This document shows, in pieces, positions 8,303-19,521 of a DNA stretch of 64,000 bases (positions are counted from its first letter, which is position 1; each line of letters starts with the position of its first letter). This DNA is from Streptomyces endocoffeicus. Lineage in GTDB: Bacteria; Actinomycetota; Actinomycetes; Streptomycetales; Streptomycetaceae. The DNA lies in contig NZ_JAERRG010000001.1 of assembly GCF_016741935.1 (NCBI RefSeq), forward strand, positions 1,364,001 to 1,428,000, given 5' to 3'. Under the pieces are notes generated by a model. It saw only the letters and a program-made list of their open reading frames with translations. It made no database searches and was not told the origin of the DNA. A program made the position numbers and the translations under genes.

Positions 8303-9685
8303 GTGACGACGTCCCCAGCGGATCCCAGCGAACGTGTTGCCGGGCGGGCCCCGCGCCGTGCGCTGGTGGCCGGTTCGGTCGGCAACTTCATCGAGTGGTA
8401 CGAGTTCGGGGTCTACGGCTTCTTCGCGACGATCATCGCCGCGAACTTCTTCACCCCGCACGGCGGCAACGAGCTCGAGGGCCTGGTCAAGACCTACGCC
8501 TCCTTCGGGATCGCGTTCTTCTTCCGCCCCATCGGCGCCGCCGTCTTCGGCCGGGTCGGCGACCGGATCGGCCGCCGGCCCACGCTGATCCTGGTGCTGC
8601 TGCTGATGACCGGCGCCACGACCCTCATCGGAGCGCTGCCCACGTACGACACGCTGGGCGCGGCCGCGCCCTGGCTGCTCACCCTGTTGCGGATCCTCCA
8701 AGGTCTCTCCGCGGGCGGGGAGTTCGGCGGAGCGGTGTCGATCATGACGGAGTTCGCTCCGCCGGGCCGCCGCGGGCTGTACGGGGCGTGGCAGTCGTTC
8801 ACCGTCGCGCTGGGGCTGCTGGCCGGGGCCGGGGTGGCGGCGGTGCTGGCCACCGTGATGAGCGAGGAGTCGCTGGGCGACTGGGGGTGGCGGCTGCCGT
8901 TCCTGCTGACCCTGCCGATCGGGCTGGTGGCCCTGTGGCTGCGGCTGAGGCTGGAGGAGACCCCCTTCTTCCGCGCGGCGGCGGACGCGGACAGCGGCAC
9001 GGCGTCAGCCGCCGCGCCGGAGCGGGTGGCGGACCCCCGTGAGGTGGCCGGGGCGATCGTCATGGGGGCCGCGCGCATCATGGGCTGGGCGGCGGCCGGC
9101 TACACCTTCCTGGTCGTCATGCCCTCGTATCTCCAGGCCACCTTGAACGCCACCTTCCAGCAGGCGCTGGTCGCCACCGTGGTGGCCAACGCGGGCTTCG
9201 CGCTCTCCATCCTCCCGGCCGGGCTGCTCAGCGACCGGATCGGGCGGCGGCCGGTGATGCTGACCGGGGCCGCGCTGGTGGCGGTGCTGGCCTTCCCGCT
9301 GCTCAATGTCCTCCAGGATCCGGACAGTTCGGCATGGGTCCAAGGGGCGGCGGTCTTCGTGGCGGGCGTGGTGGTGGGGCTGATGGCGGGGCCCGGTCCG
9401 GCCATGCTCGCCGAGATGTTCCCGACCCGGATCCGCTACACGGGTCTGGGGCTGGCGTACGCGCTGTCCAACGCGGTGTTCTCCGGATGCGCCGGGCTCA
9501 TCATCACCGAGGTGATCAAGCACACCGGCGAGGTCGACATCCCGGCCTACTACGTGACGGTGACCTGCGCCGTCAGCGTGGTCGCCCTGTTCACCCTGCG
9601 CGGGGAGAACCACCGCGGCGCGCTGCCCGGCGCGGCGCGGGCCACGACGGGGGCCGAGCGGAAGGAGGAGACATCATGCGGGTGA
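8303..9685 (+). CDS. MFS transporter, metabolite:H+ symporter family
   Basis: 460 residues, about 12 membrane helices. GNFIEWYEFGVYGFFATIIAANFF at the N-terminus, the loop GRVGDRIGRRP, GGEFGGAVSIMTEFAP and the second-half repeat GLLSDRIGRRPVML are hallmarks of the MHS subfamily (proline/betaine ProP, KgtP, ShiA). It should import a small organic solute with protons across the cell membrane; the substrate is not predictable. Start GTG 8303. It ends 10 bases inside anmK, so the two are translationally coupled and the transported compound may relate to the AnmK substrate. Confidence 0.88.
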   Translation: MTTSPADPSERVAGRAPRRALVAGSVGNFIEWYEFGVYGFFATIIAANFFTPHGGNELEGLVKTYASFGIAFFFRPIGAAVFGRVGDRIGRRPTLILVLLLMTGATTLIGALPTYDTLGAAAPWLLTLLRILQGLSAGGEFGGAVSIMTEFAPPGRRGLYGAWQSFTVALGLLAGAGVAAVLATVMSEESLGDWGWRLPFLLTLPIGLVALWLRLRLEETPFFRAAADADSGTASAAAPERVADPREVAGAIVMGAARIMGWAAAGYTFLVVMPSYLQATLNATFQQALVATVVANAGFALSILPAGLLSDRIGRRPVMLTGAALVAVLAFPLLNVLQDPDSSAWVQGAAVFVAGVVVGLMAGPGPAMLAEMFPTRIRYTGLGLAYALSNAVFSGCAGLIITEVIKHTGEVDIPAYYVTVTCAVSVVALFTLRGENHRGALPGAARATTGAERKEETSCG

Positions 9686-10848
9686 TCGGTCTGATGTCGG
9701 GCACGTCCCATGACGCGGTGGACGCCGCGGCGGCCGATCTGGTGCTCGACGGCGACACCGTGGTGCTGGCCCCGCTGGGGCTGGTCAGCGAGGCGTATCC
9801 GGAGGCGCTGCGGTCGGCGCTGAGCGCCGCGCTGCCCCCGGCGGCCACCACCATGCGGGACGTGTGCGCGCTCGACACCCGGATCGGCCAGGCGTTCGCC
9901 GCGCTCGCGGTCCGCGCCGACCGCGAGCTGTGCGAGGGGCGTGCGGACCTCATCGGCTCCCACGGCCAGACAGTGTACCACTGGGCCGAGGGCGGGCGGG
10001 TGCACGGGACGCTCCAGCTCGGCCGGCCCGCCTGGATCGCCGAGGCCACCGGCCGCCCGGTGGTCTCCGATCTGCGCACCCGCGATGTGGCCGCGGGCGG
10101 CCAGGGCGCTCCCCTGGTCAGCCTGGTGGACGCCCTGTGGCTGCGCGGGCGGCCCGGTGTGTGCGCCGCCCTGAACCTGGGCGGGATCGCCAACATCACG
10201 GTGGTCGCCGGCGCCGGGGATCCGCTGGCCTTCGACACCGGCCCGGCGAACGCGCTCATCGACGCGGCGGTCGGCGATCTGACGGGCGGCCGGCTGGACC
10301 ATGACGCGGACGGCGCCATGGCGGCGCGCGGCACCGTCCACGAGCCGCTGCTGGAGCGGCTGCTGGCCGAGCCGTACTATGCGCTGCCCGCGCCCAAGAC
10401 CACCGGCAAGGAGCTGTTCCACGCGTCCTATCTGCGCGCCGGCCTGGCCGCCACGGGCCCGGTGCCGGACGATGACGTGGTCGCCACCGTCACCGAGCTG
10501 ACGGCCCGGACGGTGGCCGACGCCGTACGGAAGGCGCATGCCACCGAGGTGATCGCCTCGGGCGGCGGCACCCGGAACCCCACCCTGATGGGGGCGTTGC
10601 GCCGGGAGCTGGGCCCCATCGCGCTGCGGACCTCCGACGACCTCGGCCTTCCGGCGGCGGCGAAGGAGGCGTACGCCTTCGCCGTCCTCGCCTTCCTGAC
10701 CGCCCACGGGCTGGCCGGTACGGTGCCGAGCTGCACCGGCGCCCGCCATGCCAGCGTGCTGGGGTCGATCACCCCGGGGCGCCACGGCCTCGGTCTGCCC
10801 GCGCCGGGGCGGCCCGCGCCCAGCCGGCTGGAGGTCTTCCGCCGCTGA
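9676..10848 (+). CDS. anmK: Anhydro-N-acetylmuramic acid kinase
   Basis: 390 residues from ATG 9676 with GAAGGAGGAG just upstream. MRVIGLMSGTSHDAVD, the catalytic-region GSHGQTVYH, NLGGIANITVV, FDTGPANALIDAA and the late ASGGGTRNPTLM are diagnostic for AnmK, which hydrolyses the 1,6-anhydro ring of anhydroMurNAc and phosphorylates it to MurNAc-6-phosphate during peptidoglycan recycling. Its start overlaps the MFS stop by 10 bases. No murQ etherase is seen in the window, so the next step must be encoded elsewhere. Confidence 0.93.
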   Translation: MRVIGLMSGTSHDAVDAAAADLVLDGDTVVLAPLGLVSEAYPEALRSALSAALPPAATTMRDVCALDTRIGQAFAALAVRADRELCEGRADLIGSHGQTVYHWAEGGRVHGTLQLGRPAWIAEATGRPVVSDLRTRDVAAGGQGAPLVSLVDALWLRGRPGVCAALNLGGIANITVVAGAGDPLAFDTGPANALIDAAVGDLTGGRLDHDADGAMAARGTVHEPLLERLLAEPYYALPAPKTTGKELFHASYLRAGLAATGPVPDDDVVATVTELTARTVADAVRKAHATEVIASGGGTRNPTLMGALRRELGPIALRTSDDLGLPAAAKEAYAFAVLAFLTAHGLAGTVPSCTGARHASVLGSITPGRHGLGLPAPGRPAPSRLEVFRR

Positions 10849-10948
10849 GCGGGGGGGCGGCGCCGCGCGGCCGGTGGAACCTCACGGTGGGAAAGGGATG
10901 TCGGCGCCGCCCGGAGCAGGAGTACGTTTGGGAACGGCCCGCTATCGA

Positions 10949-10975
10949 AGGGGTGAATGTGGGTAAAGGACCCCT
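10949..10975 (+). promoter_or_regulatory. Small inverted repeat upstream of the NTPase-receptor pair
   Basis: AGGGGT (10949-10954) and ACCCCT (10970-10975) with a 15-bp spacer, 40-66 bp before the GTG start. Operator or chance; short arms. Confidence 0.3.
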
Positions 10976-11014
10976 AGTTGCCGACGGGGGGCCTGAACGG
11001 GGGGACGGGGGCAC

Positions 11015-12997
11015 GTGGCGGAATCCGGGATGGGCGTGGGCTTAAGAGGCCGCAGCGGGATCATCAGTCTGGTCGGGGAGTGTCTCAGGCTGGAGCCGAC
11101 GGACGAGCGGCCGGTGATCATGCTGTTGGGGCCGCGCGGCAGTGGGGCCAGCGACGCTCATGGCGCGCTGATGGAGAAGTTCGGCCCAGAGACGCCGTTC
11201 GCGTATGTCAATGTCGGCGGTGAGCAGGCCCTGCTGCCGCGGTACGCCCTGGCGCTGCTCGCGCGCCAGTTGGAGCGCAAGCTGCCGCGCTACCGCCGCT
11301 CGCACTTCCCGCGGCTGACGCTCGGTCTGCTCGCCTCCGACCACCAGCTGCGGATGACGAGCCTGGCGGAGGGGCGGCGCAATATCCGGCGGGAGCTGGA
11401 CGCGTTCCAGGAGCAGGCGGAGGCGCGCTACGGCGACTATCTCGCCGCCTTCTTCGAGGTGGCCGGGGGCGCCGTGGGCGCTCCCGACGGCGCGTCCACG
11501 GCGGCGCTCGCGCTGCTGCGGGACGCGCTGCGGCGCGGCCGGAGGCGGCTGCCGGGCCGCAAGTTCACCAGCAGCGCGGCCTGGTACGGCGGCCATCCGC
11601 TGCTGCAGAGCCGGGATCCGTGGGAGGCGCTGGTCGAGCTCAACCTGTGGCGCCACGACGGGGACGAGGACGATCAGGAGCGGCTGGACCGGGTGCTGTT
11701 CTCGGCCCTGCTGGAGGACATGCGCACCAATGTGCGCCACTCGTTCATGCCCCGCTCGTATCTGCTGCTGCTCGACAACTCCCATACGGAGTACGGCCGT
11801 CGCTTTCTCGATCTGCTGATCCGGGCCCGCCATGACGACGCCGTGGTGGCGGGCGCCGACTGCGATCCGCTCACCGTCGTGGCGAGCTCCAACCGGTGGC
11901 TGCCCCGCTGGGGCCCGGCCACCGGCGACCAGTGGCCGTGGCGGCTGCGCGGCCCGGACCGGGCCTCCCTGGCGGACTGGAGCGAGCACCGGCCGGGCCG
12001 GGACAGCGATGACACCTGGTGGTATCCGCTGCGGCTGCGCGACCTCAATCTGGACGAGGTGCGCATCCGGATCGAGCTGGAGCTGCGCCACCACCCCGAC
12101 CTCGCGCCGTTCACCCGGCTCGCGCCCTTCGTCCACCGGCTGACCGCGGGGCTCCCCCGGGCGGTCAGCCTGGTCCTGGAGCTGCTCCGGCACTCGTCCG
12201 TGCCCGTCGATGACGGCGCCGAGCAGGACCGCTGGCTGCGCACCCTTCCGGACCGTACGCCCCGGGAGGGCGAGGACACCCGGACGCTGGCGGAGGCCGC
12301 CCTGGACCATCTGCTGCGCGGTTTCGACCCCGCGCGGCGGGTGGCGCTCGAGGAGTGCGCCGCGGCGCGCGACCTGTCCATCGGCACCCGGCTGCTGGGT
12401 TCGGGCGACTCGCTGTTCGGCGAGGTCCGCGGCCGCTGGCTGCTGGACAGCCCGGGGGCCGTGACCCCGGCCCTCCACCCCTGGCTGCGGCGGCTGTTGC
12501 TGTGGCGGCTGGCCGGGCGTCCGGACGACTGGGACGCGGTGCACGAGCTGCTGGCCGAGCACTTCAGGGCCGAGGGCCGTCCGGTCCAGGAGATGTACCA
12601 CCGGCTGGCGGCGGAGCGGATCGACGAGGTGACCGGGTATCTGGTGGAGCGCTTCCCCGCGGTGCCCGCCGCGCAGTGGATCAGCGAGTTCAACACCATC
12701 ACCGCCGCCCCCAACCGGCTGGGCCAGGCCGGCGGACCGCTGGAGCTGCTCGCCGACCTCGCCCCGGACGAGCCCCCGGAGGCGGTCACCACGGCCTCGG
12801 TGATCCGGGAGCTGATCACGGTGCGCTGGGTGTGGAGCGATCCGCTCGCCGACCCCGGGATGCGGCTGAACGACATGATCGCCGACGGTTTCAACCAGCT
12901 CTCACGACTGCGGAGGAACGACATCGTGGCCCTGTTCAACGAGGCGGAGCGGTACCGCCACTGGCGCCATCCGCTGACGTCCGCGAGCGAGGGGTGA
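11015..12997 (+). CDS. Degenerate P-loop NTPase-like protein
   Basis: 660 residues, no membrane helix. Near residues 36-46, VIMLLGPRGSGAS has the shape of a Walker A loop but with Ala where the nucleotide-binding Lys should be. YLLLLDNSHTEYG resembles Walker B, TVVASSNRWLPRWG resembles a sensor strand, and LRLRDLNLDEVRIRIELEL begins an alpha-helical C-terminal half. The layout is like AAA/STAND ATPases, but I do not recognise a named family. Its last four bases overlap the GTG of a membrane-anchored periplasmic-binding-fold protein (GTGA), so the two are made together and probably form one signalling or binding unit. ATP use is uncertain because of the missing lysine. Confidence 0.7.
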   Translation: MAESGMGVGLRGRSGIISLVGECLRLEPTDERPVIMLLGPRGSGASDAHGALMEKFGPETPFAYVNVGGEQALLPRYALALLARQLERKLPRYRRSHFPRLTLGLLASDHQLRMTSLAEGRRNIRRELDAFQEQAEARYGDYLAAFFEVAGGAVGAPDGASTAALALLRDALRRGRRRLPGRKFTSSAAWYGGHPLLQSRDPWEALVELNLWRHDGDEDDQERLDRVLFSALLEDMRTNVRHSFMPRSYLLLLDNSHTEYGRRFLDLLIRARHDDAVVAGADCDPLTVVASSNRWLPRWGPATGDQWPWRLRGPDRASLADWSEHRPGRDSDDTWWYPLRLRDLNLDEVRIRIELELRHHPDLAPFTRLAPFVHRLTAGLPRAVSLVLELLRHSSVPVDDGAEQDRWLRTLPDRTPREGEDTRTLAEAALDHLLRGFDPARRVALEECAAARDLSIGTRLLGSGDSLFGEVRGRWLLDSPGAVTPALHPWLRRLLLWRLAGRPDDWDAVHELLAEHFRAEGRPVQEMYHRLAAERIDEVTGYLVERFPAVPAAQWISEFNTITAAPNRLGQAGGPLELLADLAPDEPPEAVTTASVIRELITVRWVWSDPLADPGMRLNDMIADGFNQLSRLRRNDIVALFNEAERYRHWRHPLTSASEG

Positions 12998-14469
12998 GAC
13001 CGGTGCCGAGACTGGAATGGCCGCTGCACATCGTGCGCCGAGTGGTGATCGGCGTGATCGTTCTGGCCGTGCTCGCCGTGGCGATCCCGCTCACCGTGAA
13101 CTGGTTCCAGGACAGGCGGGCGCGGTGCGGTGACGGCGTCGTCAAGATGGGCGACGACCGCGAGTGCGTGGGCGTCACCGACGGCTCGTACACCTTCGCG
13201 GACCATCTGGAGCGCGTGGAGAAGAAGATCAAGGCGGAGAACGAGCTGGTGGAGAAGCACGGTGACAAATACGTCAGCGTCGCCTACATGACCTCGTTCA
13301 CGCTGACCGAGGACGACAGCAACTCCGAGGAATCGGTCCGGCATGAGCTCGAGGGCGCGTATCTGGCGCAGTACCGGCACAACCGCGGCGATCTCTCCTC
13401 CTCCCCCAAGATCAAGCTGTTGATCGCCAATATGGGCAGCAGCGCGGCCCATTGGGAGCACACCGTCGATGAGCTGATCGACCGGAAGACCTCCGACGAC
13501 AAGCTGGTCGCGGTCACCGGGCTCGGCCCCAGCGACAGCCAGAACCTCGACGCGCTGAGGCGGCTGTCCGACAACGGTCTCGCCCTGGTCGCCAGCACCA
13601 TGACGGCCACCAACATAGAGGGCATCAAGGGGCTCGTCCGGGTCTCGCCGACCAACGTGGACGAGGCGTACGCCGCCTCCGCGTACCTCAAGAAGGAGAA
13701 GATCCGCCGGGCGGTGGTGGTCCAGGACGACGCCCGGGACAACTACTACGCCAAGACCCTGGGGGACGCCTTCACCAAGGTCTTCCAGGACATCAAGGGC
13801 CACCAGCTGGTGGCGGACCGGATGACCTACGACTCCTCGGTGCGCGGCGCCTGGGAGAACGAGCTGCGCTATATGCCGGGGCAGCTGTGCGACCAGAAGC
13901 CGGAGGCGGTCTTCTTCGCGGGCCGCGGCAAGCACCTCACCCGGTTCCTGGACGCGATCGCCAACCGTCCGTGCCAGGACCGGGAGTTCATGGTGATCAC
14001 CGGCGACGACACCACCAACCTCACCGCCGACGACCTGGCCCACGCCGCCGAGAGCAAGGTGCGGGTGCTCTACACGGGCCTGGCGCACCCCGATATGTGG
14101 CGGGAGGACCCCGACTCCGTCTCCCGCCCGTCGGCCCAGTACTTCCAGCCGGGCGGGCTGCTGGCCAAGTGGTTCCCCGACGACCAGCACCAGGACGGCC
14201 AGGCCATCATGGCGCATGACGCCGTGCTCACCGCCGCCCAGGGCATCCAGATGGCGGCGCTGGGCGATGTGACCGGGGAATCGGTGGCGCGGATGTTCCA
14301 CCAGATGAACAGCCGTCAGCAGGTGCCGGGGGCCAGTGGGTTCATCTCGTTCCAGAACAATGGCAATCCGCGCAACAAGGCCATTCCGATCCTGCATCTC
14401 AACGCGAAGGGGCGCTCGGAACTCGTGGAGGTATCGGCCCGGCGGGGCGAGCCGGCCAGGAAGCAGTGA
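12994..14469 (+). CDS. Membrane-anchored type 1 periplasmic-binding-fold protein (LivJ-like)
   Basis: 491 residues from GTG 12994, which overlaps the upstream stop; GTG 13003 is an alternative. A basic segment and one hydrophobic helix (RRVVIGVIVLAVLAVAIPLTV) anchor it, with the rest outside. The body (VAVTGLGPSDSQNLDALRRLSDNGLALVAS, GLVRVSPTNVDEAYAASAYL, RRAVVVQDDARDNYYAKTLGDAF, PEAVFFAGRGKHLTRFL) follows the fold of branched-chain amino-acid binding proteins. No lipobox and no ABC permease or ATPase genes accompany it, so transport is unlikely. It may be a ligand sensor for the coupled NTPase-like protein (inference). AT-richer codons such as AAG and GAC dominate its N-terminal half. Confidence 0.75.
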   Translation: MRPVPRLEWPLHIVRRVVIGVIVLAVLAVAIPLTVNWFQDRRARCGDGVVKMGDDRECVGVTDGSYTFADHLERVEKKIKAENELVEKHGDKYVSVAYMTSFTLTEDDSNSEESVRHELEGAYLAQYRHNRGDLSSSPKIKLLIANMGSSAAHWEHTVDELIDRKTSDDKLVAVTGLGPSDSQNLDALRRLSDNGLALVASTMTATNIEGIKGLVRVSPTNVDEAYAASAYLKKEKIRRAVVVQDDARDNYYAKTLGDAFTKVFQDIKGHQLVADRMTYDSSVRGAWENELRYMPGQLCDQKPEAVFFAGRGKHLTRFLDAIANRPCQDREFMVITGDDTTNLTADDLAHAAESKVRVLYTGLAHPDMWREDPDSVSRPSAQYFQPGGLLAKWFPDDQHQDGQAIMAHDAVLTAAQGIQMAALGDVTGESVARMFHQMNSRQQVPGASGFISFQNNGNPRNKAIPILHLNAKGRSELVEVSARRGEPARKQ

Positions 14470-14500
14470 ACGGTCGGGCCGCCCCGGAAGGCGGTGACGG

Positions 14501-16408
<1,908 letters not shown>

Positions 16409-16437
16409 CTCAGCCCTCCTCCCGGTCTGTCTCCCAG

Positions 16438-16453
16438 TATCCCAAAAGGGATA
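16438..16453 (-). promoter_or_regulatory. Palindrome upstream of the solo dnaK
   Basis: TATCCC-AAAA-GGGATA, 30 bp before the dnaK start codon. Perfect 6-bp arms in a locally AT-rich patch suggest an operator. Confidence 0.45.
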
Positions 16454-16492
16454 TTCAGGAGCGGGGTGCGGAGGAGGGCCGGGGCCGGGAGG

Positions 16493-17896
16493 TCAGTCCC
16501 GCAGGTGGTCGACCTCGCGCATCTTGTTGGTGGCGTCGAGCGCGGCGACCTTGTAGGACTCGGCGAAGGTCGGATAGTTGAACACCGCGTCCACCAGATA
16601 GTCGACGGTGCCGCCGCAGCCCATCACGGCCTGGCCGATATGGATCAGCTCGGTGGCGCCGGTGCCGAAGCAGTGCACCCCGAGCAGCCGCCGGTCCTCC
16701 GGGGAGACCAGCAGCTTCAGCATGCCGTGACCGTCGCCGACGATCTGGCCCCGGGCCAGCTCGCGATAGCGGGAGACCCCGACCTCGAAGGGCACCTTCT
16801 CGTCGGTGAGCTGGTCCTCGGTGCGGCCGATGAAGCTGATCTCGGGGATGCTGTAGATCCCGATCGGCTGGAGGTGGTGGATCGGGTTCACCGGCTCCTC
16901 GCACGCGTGGTACGCCGCGCTCCGCCCCTGCTCCATGGAGGTCGCGGCCAGGGCCGGGAAGCCGATGACATCGCCGACGGCGTAGATGTGCGGCACGGCG
17001 GTGCGGTAGTACTCGTCCACCGCGATCCGGCCCCGCCGGTCGGCGGTGAGCCCCGCCTTGGCGAGGTCCAGCGCGTCGGTGAGCCCCTGGCGCCCCGCGG
17101 AGTACATCACCGCGTCGGCGGGGATCTTCTTACCGCTCTCCAGGACGGTCAGGGCGCCCCGCGGATGGCGCTCGACGGCCGCCACGGTCTCGCCGAAGCG
17201 GAAGGTGACGGCCAGGTCGCGCAGCCGGTACTTCAGCGCCTCGACGATCTCGACATCGCAGAAGTCCAGCATCCCCTCGCGCTGCTCGACCACGGTGACC
17301 TTGCTGCCCAGGGCGGCGAACATCGAGGCGTACTCGATGCCGATCACCCCGGCGCCCACGATGACCATGGAGCGCGGCACCCGCTCCATATTGAGGACGC
17401 TGTCGGAGTCCATGATCGTCCGCTCGTCGAACTCCACGCTCGCGGGGCGGGCCGGGCGGGTGCCGGTGGCGATCACGATGTGCTGGGCGGTGAGCAGCTG
17501 CTCCTGGTCGGTGGCGTCCGTGACGGCCACGGTGTGGTCGTCCACGAACCGGCCGGTGCCGGAGAACATCGCGACCCGGTTGCGGGACAGCTGGTTGCGG
17601 ACGACATCCACCTCACGGCCGACCACATGCTGGGTGCGGGCCGTCAGGTCGGCGACGGTGATCTCCTCCTTGAGCCGGTAGCTCTGGCCGTAGAGATCCC
17701 GCTGGGTCAGTCCGGTGAGATAGAGCACCGCCTCGCGCAGGGTCTTGGACGGAACGGTTCCGGTGTGCAGGGAGACCCCGCCCACCATCTCCTTACGGTC
17801 GACGACGGCTACCCGGCGACCGAGCTTCGCGGCTGCGATGGCAGCCTTCTGGCCGCCCGGCCCGGACCCGATCACAAGCATGTCAAAGTCGGTCAC
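16493..17896 (-). CDS. sthA: Soluble pyridine nucleotide transhydrogenase
   Basis: 467 residues from GTG 17896, matching the usual length of about 466. The FAD motif is [20 protein letters not shown] and the NAD(P) motif [16 protein letters not shown]; the C-terminal dimerisation domain has [15 protein letters not shown]. It belongs to the class I disulfide-reductase fold, but the active-site region reads [18 protein letters not shown], with neither redox cysteine of dihydrolipoamide dehydrogenase. That fits Si-specific NAD(P)+ transhydrogenase, which balances NADPH and NADH in the cytoplasm. A much longer in-frame extension exists upstream but precedes the Rossmann fold with unrelated sequence. 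Confidence 0.9.
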   Translation of the reverse strand: MTDFDMLVIGSGPGGQKAAIAAAKLGRRVAVVDRKEMVGGVSLHTGTVPSKTLREAVLYLTGLTQRDLYGQSYRLKEEITVADLTARTQHVVGREVDVVRNQLSRNRVAMFSGTGRFVDDHTVAVTDATDQEQLLTAQHIVIATGTRPARPASVEFDERTIMDSDSVLNMERVPRSMVIVGAGVIGIEYASMFAALGSKVTVVEQREGMLDFCDVEIVEALKYRLRDLAVTFRFGETVAAVERHPRGALTVLESGKKIPADAVMYSAGRQGLTDALDLAKAGLTADRRGRIAVDEYYRTAVPHIYAVGDVIGFPALAATSMEQGRSAAYHACEEPVNPIHHLQPIGIYSIPEISFIGRTEDQLTDEKVPFEVGVSRYRELARGQIVGDGHGMLKLLVSPEDRRLLGVHCFGTGATELIHIGQAVMGCGGTVDYLVDAVFNYPTFAESYKVAALDATNKMREVDHLRD

Positions 17897-17981
17897 GGGC
17901 CGAGTCTGACATCGGATGACACCCCGCTGGAAGAGTGAATCACCGGTCAACCCGCCCCGGGGCCGCCGGGTTTGGGCCGGA

Positions 17982-18710
17982 CTACTCGGCGTGGGGCCAG
18001 AGATGGCCCTGGGCATCCCGGGCCAGGGAGGTCAGGGACGCCAGCAGAACGAGGCCGACCAGCCCGGTCGGCAGGGCGGGCGCGGCCCGCGCGGCATGGG
18101 CCACCAGCAGCCCGCCGGCCGCGGCGCCCACCACCAGGCCCCCCAGCAGCGCGATACTGAGCCGGCCCACCGTTCCGCTGCGCACCACGTCGACCAGCAC
18201 CCCGGTCAGGGTGCCGGTGAGATACGTGGTGGAGAAGCCGGGCGGCCCGACGGCCCGCACCAGACCGCTCTGCCCTCCCATGGCGAGGGCGGCCACCGCC
18301 AGCAGCCCGAGCTGCCGGCCACCGGCGGGGTGGCCGTCGGCGGCCGCCCACACCGCCCAGAGCACGCCGAGCGCGAGCAGTTCCACCGTGAGCGCGCACC
18401 GGGCCCGCAGGGCCGGCCGGGAGCCGCGGACGATCCGGCCGCTGACCAGCGCGCCCACGATGTATCCGCCCATGGCGACAGCGGAGTCCCGGGCGAGCGC
18501 CGCGTCCATGGCCGCGGTGGACATGCCGAGCAGGGACAGATTGGCGGTCATGACGCTGGTGAAGACGCCGCCCAGGGCCAGAAAGCTGATCGCGTCCATC
18601 GCCCCGGTCGCCACGGTCAGCGCGACGGCGGCCACCGCTCCCCCGGAGCCGCAGGCCCGGCCGGGGTGTCGTGCTTTCGGTGCGGGGTCGGTGTCGCTCG
18701 CTTCGGCCAT
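17982..18710 (-). CDS. DUF1275 (YoaK-like) membrane protein
   Basis: 242 residues from ATG 18710, chosen because GGAGG lies 7 bases upstream; an ATG 18 bases further out has no ribosome site. [31 protein letters not shown] is the family signature (a first helix with the TGxxDAxSFL and TGN-like turns), followed by further helices. The DUF1275/YoaK family has about six membrane segments and no proven function. It lies in series with the CGNR regulator gene upstream and ends 85 bp before sthA. Confidence 0.85.
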   Translation of the reverse strand: MAEASDTDPAPKARHPGRACGSGGAVAAVALTVATGAMDAISFLALGGVFTSVMTANLSLLGMSTAAMDAALARDSAVAMGGYIVGALVSGRIVRGSRPALRARCALTVELLALGVLWAVWAAADGHPAGGRQLGLLAVAALAMGGQSGLVRAVGPPGFSTTYLTGTLTGVLVDVVRSGTVGRLSIALLGGLVVGAAAGGLLVAHAARAAPALPTGLVGLVLLASLTSLARDAQGHLWPHAE

Positions 18711-18771
18711 CGGCAACCCTCCGGCCACCCCGGGTGCCCCGGGCGGCCCACCGGAAACAGCGGCCCTGGGA

Positions 18772-18851
18772 GCGCCGGGGCTTCAGCACCCGGCCGGGGC
18801 GCCGGGGCTTCAGCACCCGCCCGCCCCGCCGTGGCGTCAGGACCCGCCCGG
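18772..18851 (-). repeat. Three tandem 27-bp repeats at the end of the CGNR gene
   Basis: Units at 18772-18798 and 18799-18825 share GCGCCGGGGCTTCAGCACCC; a diverged third copy (18826-18851) overlaps the last codons of the regulator gene on the minus strand. Confidence 0.75.
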
Positions 18852-19466
18852 TGCGGCGGACGCCTGCCGCTGCCGGTGTTTCGCGGCCTTGGCGCTGTTG
18901 CCGCACAGCCGCATGGAGCACCACCGGCGCCTCCCGCCCGGTGTGCGGTCGAGGTAGATCATGGTGCACAGCGAGGAGTCGCAGGCCCGCAGCGCCTCGC
19001 GCCGCTCCGGGTCCCCGAGCACCGCCATGAGGTCGCGGACGACGACCGACTGCAGCTCCCGCCCGGTCAGCGGGCGATCGGCGCCGTCGACCTCGACCCC
19101 GGTGCCGGTGGCCCTCAGCAGTGGCCGCGGCGGGGCGGGGCGCGCCCGGTCGTTGAGCAGCGCGACGGACGCGGCGGATGGGGCCCGGCCGTGGACGACC
19201 GCCGCCACCACGTCGTACGCAGCCTCGCGCAGCGTCCGCAGCTCGGTGCGGAGCTCCTCGGTGACGGCCTCGTCATGGAGCCGCAGCCCGACGCCGTCGC
19301 ACCACTCCCGCAGCCGGTCGAGGGTGCCGAGGCGCTCGATCGGGGTGCTGCCGCGCCGCCCGAGGGAGGCGACGAGGTTCAGGGCGAGGCTGCCGGCGTC
19401 GAAGCGCAGTGCCCGCAGCCGAGCGGTGACCCGCGGCCGCGGGACCTGCTCCGTCGAGGAATCCAT
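18837..19466 (-). CDS. CGNR zinc-finger / ABATE-domain regulator
   Basis: 209 residues from ATG 19466. The C-terminus RRWCSMRLCGNSAKAAKHR is the CGNR zinc finger that names the family, following CDSSLCTMIYLDRTPGGRR. The N-terminal FDAGSLALNLVASLG is typical of the ligand-type ABATE (stress-induced) domain. Family members are taken to be DNA-binding stress or metabolic regulators. It is transcribed away from a PanE-like reductase, with a perfect inverted repeat at the shared promoter, so it probably controls that gene and itself (inference). Confidence 0.88.
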   Translation of the reverse strand: MDSSTEQVPRPRVTARLRALRFDAGSLALNLVASLGRRGSTPIERLGTLDRLREWCDGVGLRLHDEAVTEELRTELRTLREAAYDVVAAVVHGRAPSAASVALLNDRARPAPPRPLLRATGTGVEVDGADRPLTGRELQSVVVRDLMAVLGDPERREALRACDSSLCTMIYLDRTPGGRRRWCSMRLCGNSAKAAKHRQRQASAAPGGS

Positions 19467-19473
19467 GCGAATA

Positions 19474-19497
19474 TAGTAACCGTCTGAAGGGTTACTA
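19474..19497. promoter_or_regulatory. Operator-like inverted repeat in a divergent promoter
   Basis: TAGTAACC (19474-19481) and GGTTACTA (19490-19497), perfect 8-bp arms with an 8-bp spacer, in an AT-rich gap between the CGNR regulator start (19466) and the reductase start (19522). Confidence 0.7.
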
Positions 19498-19521
19498 AGC
19501 GGCTGAGAACGAGGGGACACC

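Noticed and set aside
11674..14397. Minus-strand open frame of 907 codons opposite the NTPase-receptor pair
   Set aside because: Antisense shadow; the plus-strand proteins have clear domains and coupled starts.
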